A model generated the notes under the pieces. It searched no databases. It saw only the letters and a list, made by a program, of their open reading frames with translations, and had not been told where the DNA came from. Source: Sodiomyces alkalinus F11 (Eukaryota > Ascomycota > Sordariomycetes > Glomerellales > Plectosphaerellaceae). Taken from it: a stretch of 64,000 bases of DNA. The stretch spans positions 620,001-684,000 of the forward strand of contig NW_021167081.1 in NCBI RefSeq assembly GCF_003711515.1. Direction: 5' to 3'. Each line of letters opens with the position of its first letter. The stretch's first letter is position 1. The position numbers and the translations under genes are program-made. Below, one piece after another: positions 55,255 to 64,000 of the stretch.

Positions 55255-58200
55255 ATTATTATTATTTGTTACGCTGCTCTCGCTTAGCTAAGCTAGGCTA
55301 GCTACCTGGGTAATAGTCCTTCTCTAATTTTCGAGGGGAAACCGTTAATAGATAAAAACCCCTGCGCTCTTATTATATAAGCAGGTCTATCGTGCGTGGC
55401 CGCTACGGTATCGCTCCGCGGCCCCGTTTTTATCGCTATTTAAAAACCGGATCTTACCTCCGGGCTAATAGCTAACGGGAGTCGGCTAGTTAGTTTAGTA
55501 GGTGCCATGTCGGTCGTACGCGCCCTCGGTGCGCTATCGCCACGGTCTCTCGCCGCAGTCCTTTCCTTTATTCTGGATCCGGCGAGGTTATTCTCCCCTC
55601 GCCGCGGCACCCTTTATACCCTCCCTCCCTTCTATAGGGGGGGGGCGCGCCTGCCCCCCCCTTACTCTTTCCTTTATTTATTATTTATTCTAAAACTTCC
55701 TTTATATGCCTGCTATGTATAATAGCCCTTATTTAGTTATATACCTCCTTTATTCGCGCTATATATACTCTCCGGGGAAAGCGCTATAGTATAGGCTGGA
55801 CGTGGCTACCGTTCCTAAAAGGCGTAGTAACTCGTAGGGCTAATCTGCCGCTCCTTTTTCTTATAACCCTCCCTCTTTTCCTCTCTTTTCCTCCTTTCCT
55901 CTTTTCCTCCTTTAAGCTATTATTCTTAAGGTAAGTTTTACGTAGTCGGTACGATATAGGTATAGCCCTAGAATACCCGTACGGAATCCCCGGTGCCGTT
56001 CGGCTATATAATAGGGGATCTAACGGGGTCCCGGGTCGCGCCGTCCTCGCGCCGCCCCCGCTCTGCTCTCGTAGCGCCCGCCTTAGTCTAACTTTCCTAC
56101 CCCTCTAGATACCTAGTAATAAAACCTCTATTATTAAAGGGGGAGCCGGTACTAGCGCCTATAAGGGTAAAGGGCCGGCTACCCCCTAACCTTCTACTAT
56201 AAGTTCCCCGCCCTATTATCGTTACGCCCGCTCTACGCCCCCGCTCCGTGTCGTATCTACTGACCCGATTTAGGTACCGGCGCCCGTTATATTAAATATA
56301 TTAATAATAATCGTAGTAGTAGCTACAATGCCCCGGTTTATCCCCGCTACGCCCCCGCTACGCCCTTACTCCGCTAATACTCCTATTAGGCCCCCCCCCC
56401 TTATAATAACGCCGCTACCGCCCTTATTACCGCCGCCGCCGCCGGACGCGCCGCCCTAACGCCCTTTATAGGTTCTCCCCTTCTCCGTTATACCGTATAC
56501 GCTATATCCTCGTTATTTACCCTATCGTAGAATATCCGTAAATATAAGTAGACGGTTACTTATTAGACCCGCGCTCTCCGGGCGTACTACGCCGCCTTTC
56601 GCCGGGCTAGTAGTGTTAGTATAGTCGCCGCCCCCGCTGCTACGCCCCCGTAGAGTTATAGTAGTAGCTACGCTTATATCGGCGAGATATTAGAACTTAT
56701 CCTCGCCTACCTTATAAGTTTCCCGCGCCTCCTCCGCATCGACCCCGTTACTAACACGTATCGTAGGGTATCCCCGTCCCTTTATCGGGAGACCCTATAG
56801 CCTCGGCCACCAAGGATAAGGGTAAAGGTAAGGATAAGGTCGTCCTAGTAGATAGTAGAGTAATTAGCTCTAATAATAGCGATAAGTCCGACGAATATAT
56901 AGACGACGAGGAGTAAGTAGGGTCCTAGTACGCCCGTAGCGCGGCCGTATAGCGGCTATTAATAAATATCTTACCTTACTCTCCGTCTACTTATTCCCTT
57001 TATAGCCGTCTTTTTATCCCCGTATATATACCCGAGGTTTTACCGCTACGAGGGCTCTACTACGCCGCCGATTCTAGTTATTATACTAGTCGGAAGTCCG
57101 GGAGGCGCCCGGTTTATAGGAACCACTTCGCGACCTTCCCCGCGGTCTCCTTACTCCGGAGCGCTAAGAGCTAGTCCCGTTTTATTAGTAGGCGCGCGCC
57201 CATATCGGCCGCGAGGCGCTCCCGTATCTCCCCTAATATATCCCGGCACTATAACGCGATATACTCCGCTATCTCCGGCCCTTTATCGGCGTACTAATAG
57301 CATAGCGTCGCCGTGTTAGGTACTCCTCTCGTAAAAAGGAAGTAGCGAAGGCCTATCTTCTCCGTTCGAATCTATATAAGGATAGAACTCTATAGTTTTA
57401 TAAGGCCCTTATACTTCCTAAGCGCTATATAGTCGAATTAGGGCGTCCACGCTACGGTCACGCTATTATATTAGCGCGGCGAGGTACGCTTCTACCGGCG
57501 CGCTTATTCCTCTCGGAGGCGCTAGGCTAGTTCCCTCCTAAGGAGCCAGGACTCGACTTCCTGCTTTTATACCCCCTAGGACCTTAGGTAGGGCTTAACC
57601 CCTCCCCCGCGTCTTCTACGCTATATAGCCGTTTCGGCTACTTATCGCACCTAAAGTATCGCTTACTCTATCTAGTGCCTTTTACCCGTAGCACCGCTCG
57701 CGCGGTTAAGGCATTATAGTATAAGTTAAAGGGGGGGACCCCCGCCTTTATCTTAACCACCTTTATAGCTATAGCCCGATACGCTTTAGTAACGATACGT
57801 AGATATTACGCCTACTTACTAGCTAGTCCTTTTAGTACTCCGCTCGGCTTCTCCCCTTTTCTCGTTATCGTGTGGAAGGCCGGGGCCGCGTATAGTACCG
57901 CGCTCCGGACTACTATTTAGTATAGTTTACGCGCGTCCCCGATACGGTAGCTCTATACTAACGCTATAAGGCGCGTAATGGCGTATTTCTAGGTAAGGAG
58001 TTTAGCTTTAAGTTTCCGGATATAGGGATAGAATATAAGCTTCTAGTTAAGGATAACCCCTAGGACCTCTATCTCCGTGACTTACGGCGCCGGTACGCCC
58101 TTAAGGCGTAATTAAAGCGGTGGCAGGTCGTGTTTTCTCGTAAAGTGGAGGAGCTCGCACTTCTATAGCTCGAATCATAGTCTACTCCTTCGTGACTAGC

Positions 58201-59491
58201 TCTAGCAGACTTACTATACCCGTTTGAGGTACGCCCGTAGTACAGCCTTATTACGTCTAAAGGCTATAATATTCGTGTTATCGGTAAAGCCGACTACTAT
58301 AACCCGCGGTATCCGGATTAATTCCTAGTAAAGCGTCCTAATAAATAGTATAAAGAGGATTAGGGAAAGGGGAGATCCTTAGGGGACTCCCGCCTGGATT
58401 TCTACCTAGTACGCCGTATCGCCGTCGAAACGTAGGCGCGCCGTGCGCGCTATAAGGTATAACTAGGTCTATTTCGTGACCTAGTCCGGGAAGCCGTACT
58501 AGGCGAGGACTTCGAGGAGTTTTTAGTATGGTACTATATTAAAGGCGCCCTAGATATTAAGCTTCAATTACGCTACGGCCCCGCTGCGCTCCTACACGGC
58601 GTATACTCCCTCTATAATAGCCCTAACCGCTACTATCGTGTCGCGGTATCTTTAATTCCCTATCTATCCAGTAAGAAGGAGTTGGTACCCCTCCGCTACG
58701 GTCGCGATTCTCCTTACTATTATCTTCTTAAGGACTTTCCCTGTTACGCTAAGGAGTAATATCAGTCGCTACCCTAAGGCTATCGTGTAAGCTTCCTTCG
58801 GTTTACCTGGTTTCTTAAGCACTACTACTTCTACGGTACGGTATTATTACGGGAAATATACGGCCTTAAGGCTCGCGGAGAAGAGTTATACTAATCGTCT
58901 ATAAAGTGGTTAGCTATAGGCGAGTAGGAATCCGTTCGGCAGGCCGTCCTCCCTAGGTGCCTTCTACTTTACTATTTATTATATAACCTACTAGACCTCC
59001 TTTTCCGTGACCTCTTACGTGAGTAGTATTACCGCCGTCCTCGGCGCGCCGCTAATATGCCCGTTTTCTATAGGGTGTAATAGGGGGAAAAACTTCTCTA
59101 TAAGGATTATCGCTTTCCCGTTATATATTATCGCGACCGGTCCGTCCGCACTACGCTATAGGGGCGGGATAGATAGGAGGTCTAGGGGCAGGTAGCTTAC
59201 CGTCTAGGCCTAGCATTATAGTGCCTAGAGGCTTTTCTAGTCTGCTGCTATCGTATCGACGGCGCCGCGCCAGCTCTTCCGCTTCTCTATTCTGACTAGA
59301 ATATCGCGATATTTTTCTGCCTCCTTAAGTTTATTCCACCTACCGCGCGACCTCTGCCCGTGGTAGCGCCGCGTTAGCCTTGTTACCTCTTTATTCGCCT
59401 CTGCTATCTTCTGCGTCCACTATAGCGGCCTATCGCGGAAGGCGGCCAGCTCGCGGCGCGGCGCCGTAGCATCCGCGATACTAGTAAGGTC
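55255..59491 (-). mobile_element. LINE 3: 5'-truncated non-LTR element within the Gypsy element
   Basis: A 4,237-bp minus-strand insert with an (ATT)n tract at its left (3') end. The RT has VVGFTDNTNIIAF (FADD-type motif now FTDN, 58,277-58,288) followed by VTEIEVLGVILN and KLKAKLLT. The right end lies in the linker between endonuclease and RT; no endonuclease or ORF1 is seen, so it is 5'-truncated. GC-rich low-complexity stretches at 56,390-56,460 and 55,620-55,665 remain. Confidence 0.8.
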
Positions 59492-59502
59492 CTTTTAATA
59501 AT
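59492..59502 (+). repeat. Right target-site duplication of LINE 3
   Basis: The second CTTTTAATAAT, followed by further AAT units of the original Gypsy sequence. Confidence 0.6.
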
Positions 59503-59829
59503 AATAATAATAATAGTAATAGCGGTTCCATATATATTCGTTCTTCTTTATAGCGACGACTCTTCTAACTTCTCCTATCCTCGGACGATATTAGTAATAC
59601 TTAGTTAGTTTAAGAGTTCTCCGTTTAAGGTAAGCTATCTCTTACTCGCGATTTATTATAAAAAAGCCTCCGCTAACTTATATCGTTTTATAGACGGCGC
59701 TAGCCCCTAGCGATAATAGGGGTAATAATAGTAGTAAGCGAGCTGCTAACGATAATATAGGTGTAATACTCTCGCGCTTCGAAATAATACTAACCGTATA
59801 ATAGTTTATATTATCGCCCTCGCCGCCGC

Positions 59830-60966
59830 CTAAGAAGAAGAAATCGGCGGGTAATCGGCCTCCTAAGCACCCTCCTAGTAATATTCGTGCTAAGCTATGC
59901 CTCCTTTATACACGCGATATCGCTAATAGGAAGTATAAGCGCCTTTATCGTAGCTAGACTAATCGGGGGAAGAAATACTATATATACTCTACGAAGATAT
60001 ACTAGTATACTCCTCTTCTGATATACCTTAAAGGCTACGCGTAGAGGTTATTCGAGACGGCTACTCTTATTAGCGACGATAACGAGAACGCCCCTATAAG
60101 GCCTTCTCCCCTTCTGAGGTTATAACCGCTTCGCTAACCTTCTCCTAGGAGTAGGAACCGTATCTTAACGCCTACACGGCGTTCTAGGATACCCTTATAG
60201 CTAGGGAAGCGATAACGGCGATATTACCTATAGCTATATATCCCGCGGAGGCTCCCGGTATAGTAGTCGCGCTAGCCCCTTCTCCTCCTTAGGAGGTCTA
60301 AGAAAAGGTAATACCGTAATTAGCCTTACTGCCTTTTCCTAAAGTCGTTAACGAGGTAACTAAACTAGCCTTACTTCCTCCGGTAACGGAGGTCGCTAAT
60401 AAGGTAGTTACGCTAATCTTTTCTCCTCCCTTAAAGGTTATAGAAGAGATAGCGTCGGGATTAGACGTGTTATTTCTAGAGGAGGTTATTACTAGGGCGG
60501 AATAGCTAGCCTTATCTCCTCCTTTTCAGGTTATAGATAAGGTAGTAGTTTCGGGCCCGGTCCCTTCTAATATTATAGCAGAAAAGAACGCTTATCCTAC
60601 TACTCTTACTCCTTTATCGGGGTTAATATTATCGGACAAAGACTTTAGGCGTTTTAGTCTTATAAAGCTAAGGGAGTATACTTAGCTACTTAAGAAGATA
60701 CTTATACTCGGTCGCGCTAATATCGTAATCTCCGAATTCTAATAATACGCGGAGTATAAACGGGCTTCTACGCCTATAGGTATAATTATCGTTAGCACAG
60801 TTATAATCCCTAATAATAATAATAATAACAAAGATAATAATAAGGTTAAGGAGATAGACTCTAATGTATAACGGGGCGATAAGGGTAAGACTTTTACGGA
60901 AATTAATAATCCCGAGGATAGCGATTTTAAGGCTAAGGATATCGATCTAGGCTCGCGTTAAGCGTG
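59830..60966 (+). pseudogene. Degenerate open frame of unknown function, antisense to the Gypsy pol
   Basis: The plus strand between the Gypsy pol and its 3' LTR holds a coding-like frame. The first part (about 59,830-60,110) reads NIRAKLCLLYTRDI and RGKKYYIYSTKIY, where Tyr probably replaces Cys in a CxxC-type pattern, ending YTPL. After a frame change near 60,100 the frame runs to 60,966. It contains Pro/Val-rich repeats (LALLPPVTEVANKVVT, LALSPPFQVIDKVV), DKDFRRFSLIKLREY, an Asn run and a charged tail. Nearly every stop is TAG or TAA where Gln would fit. I do not recognise the product. It may be an accessory antisense ORF of the retroelement or a captured gene. Confidence 0.5.
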
Positions 60967-60999
60967 GCTAAGGCGCGGGGCCTATCCGGCATAAACTAA

Positions 61000-63900
61000 A
61001 TCTAACTTTTACCCCTTTCCGATTATCGCGATACGATTATTTATATATCGGTTCCTATATTATAATAGCGCGAAGGTATTTAACCGGCTATTATCTATGA
61101 TTACTAAGCCGAATTTCCTTTTAAACTTATTAAATACCCGCGTTTACGCTAATAGCTCTAGCGGTTTCTATATAGGCTTATAGTATCCTACCTATTATAC
61201 TAGTACCTTACGTCTTAATTCCCTACCTCGCCTCTTTATCCTCGTATAAAGGATTTCCTCGACTTCCTATTCTTTACTATTAGTCGCCTCTTAAATAGGC
61301 GGTAGTTAAGGGTTATCTACTACCTATCCCGGAAAGGGGTTATCGCCCGCGCGACGTAATAGGTCTACGTGGAATTATAGGTAGATTTACGATAGTATAG
61401 CGAGCTTGACTATATATAGGCTAATTACCTTTATAACTCGGTATTTATAATAAAGCTAATTAAGCTTATAGAATAATCGCGGAGTTAAGTAATTAGCTAA
61501 TAATAGCTAGACTAAGTCGTTAACCTTAAAACGCTTAGCCGGTATATAATATTAGTTAGTAAACTCTTTATTTTGGAGCTATATCGATACGATCGTGGCT
61601 TAGGCGAACTCGGTCGCTTCTTGTAGGCGTTATAGTAGGTTATAGGCCGCTAATACTCTAGGTTCTATAAGAGGCTTTTCGGTTATCTAGATCGGGTCGA
61701 TATAGTAGCCGTATTCTAAGAAGAAAGGACTAAACCCCGTTATAAAGCTCTCGCGGTTATTTAGGGCTAGTTATACTACGGGTAATAGGCGATCCTAATC
61801 GTCTTAGGCGTAATAGATAAAAGCTTGTAAATAGGCTTATACTTTTTAGTTTATACGCTTTATTACTTTATTAGTTTAGGGGTAGTATACCGTGCTAAGC
61901 TTACGCGATATTCGTGCGAGCTCGTAAAAGTGCTTCTAAAACCTACTTATCTAGTTCGAGCCTTAGTTACTAATAATCAACCTAAGTATCCCGTAAAACC
62001 AGAAATAGTAGTATAGGAATTATTCCGTGTAAGCTTCGGCTTCTATTATCTTTATCGCTTCTAATATTACAGCCTTAGTTAAACGGTCTATAATAACCTA
62101 AAGGTAACGCGCCTTCTTCTCGCCGGCTAGTAGTAGGTCTATTATAAAGTCTATCGATAGGTCGCTCCGTATTCGTTCTAGTACTGGGAGGGGGCGTAAA
62201 AGGCCTTATTTCGTATTTCTCTATATATACCCCTTTCTATAGACGTTATAGTTCCGGACAAATCGTCGGATATCGTTATTTATCCTCGGCTAGAAAAAGT
62301 AACACGCTATTAAAGCGATAGTATTTTTATATTCGGGGTATCCTCCGATTACTAAGTTATGAATTAACTAGACGATCCTCCCTTATAACGTTAACCCTTT
62401 AATAGACCCGGGTACTTAAATTCGGTCGCGGAATAGTAGTAACCCGGTTATAGAGACTAAGTACTCGGCTATTTATAGCTTTAATTCTAATAATAGTAGG
62501 AACTATTATTCTTCTTTAATAACCGTAGATAGGGCTCCTTAATACTATTCGTTAATCGTAAACGTTTTATCCTATAATCGCTATAGTTTTTAGTCCGCCT
62601 TAAAGATTATTTAACTGCTATTAATACAGCGAATATTAGGTGGAATTATAGTATCGGGGATTAATTAAATATAGCGAAATTACTTTTATTTATCTGTTAT
62701 ATCTTAGGGCTTATCTTACTATTAACGCGAGAGGGCGTCCGTTATCGCGTTATCCTTTCCTTTCCGATATTTAAGTATAAAGTCGAACTATATAAGCTTA
62801 CTAACCTATCGGCTTTATCGTTTAGTAAGCGTTCGCTTTATTATAAAGTACTTAAGAGCCTTATAGTCGGAGAGGACTATAAACTACCTATAGCTAATAA
62901 GCTTAGCCTGCTATATCGCTAGATAACTTATAATTGCTAATATTCTTTTATCGTGGATTAGGTAATTATATTCTACTCTATTAAGTTTATAAGAGTAGTA
63001 TACGACTATATAGCGATTTTCGTCCGTATCTTTTTATATTAGGCTACTCCTAAGGATAAACCCCGAGTAGTCCGTCTTAATAAATATCTTATTTATTAGG
63101 TCCTATTATCGTAGTATCGGTCCTTTTTAAAACCTTGCCTTTAGCTCGCGAAAGGCCGTTTCTTTATCGGGACCCTATTAAAAGGCGTAGTTCTTTTTAA
63201 TAAGTACTATTAACGGGGCGGAGATCCCCGAAAAGTCCTTAATAAAGATCCGGTAATAATTTATAAACCCTAAAAAGCTTCGCACGCCTTTAACCGTTAA
63301 AGACGTTTCCTACTCGCGGATAGCTTATAACTTCTTTAGGTTATAAAACACGCCCTTCCCCGCGGTAACTATAAATCCTAGGTACTTTACCGTTTTTACG
63401 CTAAACTCGTACGTTAACGGATTTAGGTTTAGGCTAGTATCCGCGAGCGCGCGGAGTACCTATTTTACCCTCGCTTTATAGTTAGCCCGACTCCTATTAG
63501 AGTAGATTAGGACGTTATCGACGTAAACGGTAATAAAGTCGTTTAGGAAGCGCTATAGCGTCGTATTAATATATCGCTAGAATATCGCGGGGGCTTTACT
63601 TAAGCCGAATAGGCAGATAAGCTATTCGAAAAGCCTAAACCGGGTTCGGAATATAGTCTTATATTTATATCCTAGGGCTATCCTAATCTTATAAAAAGTA
63701 GCGATTATATTAAGCTTTATAAACTATTTTACTTAGCTTAGGTTTTATAGTATCTCGGCGATTAAAGGGAGTAAGTAGCGGTCTTACTTAGTAATCGCGT
63801 TTAGCGCTTAGTAATCGTAATAAAAATAAAGTCCTCCGCCTAGCTTCCTTATAAAAAGGATAGGAGCCGCGGCTTCTAAACCACTAGCACGGATAAACCC

Positions 63901-64000
63901 CTTATCTATTAGGTCGGTAAGTATTTTCCGTAATACTAAGAGTTCTTCTCTCGATATATTATAAAACGGCCCCTAAGGGAGTAATAGTTCCTTACCGTTA
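61000..64000 (-). pseudogene. Gypsy pol remnant: RT, RNase H, integrase, chromodomain (partial)
   Basis: From the right edge the minus strand reads RT segments (RYLLPLIAEIL, FRTRFRLFE, ITVYVDNVLIYSNRS with YVDD changed to YVDN near 63,500). Then come KTVKYLGFIVTAGKGVFY and RSFLGFINYYRIFIKDFSGI. Integrase shows DRLTKAVILEAIKII, DRLLPVV and LALNNRESFITGFSPFFLEY, then the C-terminal FHVDLLRRAGDNPFPG near 61,330. It ends with a chromodomain-like EVEEILYTRIKRRGRELRR and KFKRKFG near 61,060. Stops are RIP-type. Chromodomains direct chromovirus integration to heterochromatin, consistent with this nested location. Confidence 0.9.

Larger units (their letters stand above)
54761..64000 (-). mobile_element. 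Gypsy LTR retrotransposon with chromodomain (chromovirus), partial at window end
   Basis: The element is read on the minus strand and runs off the right edge. Its 3' LTR is 54761-54975. Directly to the right, the minus strand reads AGAGGGGGAGGGGGGGATAG, a polypurine tract. Pol remnants fill about 61,000-64,000 in the order RT, RNase H, integrase, chromodomain. A LINE interrupts it at 55,255-59,491, and an oppositely oriented open frame lies at 59,830-60,966. The element itself interrupts LINE 2. Confidence 0.87.

Noticed and set aside
55502..55722. Pro/Leu-rich open frames near the 3' end of LINE 3
   Set aside because: They lie in the GC-rich 3' untranslated part of the LINE on the strand opposite to its RT and match no known domain.
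28551..64000. Possible CRISPR-like or centromeric satellite arrays in the TA-rich block
   Set aside because: No regular spaced repeats are present; the block resolves into recognisable retroelements. The only arrays are the degenerate coding minisatellites.

Overview
The window looks like part of a filamentous ascomycete chromosome (Pezizomycotina, probably Sordariomycetes). The evidence is short GT-AG introns of about 70-120 bp, GC-rich codon choice, PPZ-type phosphatase, SUR7 and VTA1 genes, and a large block of retroelements whose coding frames are riddled with TAG/TAA stops and TpA, the signature of repeat-induced point mutation (RIP). No computation was run; exon borders were set by eye from frame, splice sites and family conservation.

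Positions 1-28,500 are ordinary gene-bearing euchromatin. In order they hold: the N-terminus of a mitochondrial precursor protein (-, cut by the window edge); an F-box-like protein (+); exosome subunit RRP41 (+); an ER thioredoxin/PDI-family protein ending in HEEL (-); the ESCRT factor VTA1 (+, four exons); a multi-pass membrane protein with a poly-Asp tail (+); an MFS sugar transporter (+); a SUR7/PalI-family protein (+); an intron-containing tRNA-Asp(GTC); a PPZ-type Ser/Thr phosphatase with an N-myristoylation signal (+); and the tRNA-dihydrouridine synthase DUS3 (+). The genes are unrelated housekeeping functions, not a cluster. Long intergenic stretches carry microsatellites and a recurrent short palindromic family (ACCTAGGT / ACCTTAAGGT / GGTACC).

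Positions 28,551-64,000 are a nested retrotransposon block. Two Copia-type elements lie tail to tail in opposite orientation (28,551-41,356 on + and 41,624-48,077 on -), separated by 267 bp. The first is interrupted by a full-length non-LTR (LINE) element at 34,395-40,790 flanked by an 11-bp target duplication; the second is the matching uninterrupted copy, so filled and empty sites are both in the window. A 2-kb island (48,078-50,120) keeps normal sequence and holds an intact aminoglycoside-phosphotransferase-like gene and a convergent small gene that appears to have one RIP-type nonsense mutation. A second LINE (about 50,120-54,760, +) is broken at its reverse transcriptase by a chromodomain-bearing Gypsy element (54,761 to past the window end, -), itself interrupted by a 5'-truncated LINE (55,255-59,491, -). 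Between the Gypsy pol and its 3' LTR lies a degenerate open frame on the opposite strand with a Cys-rich start and an internal repeat; this is the least explained part of the window.
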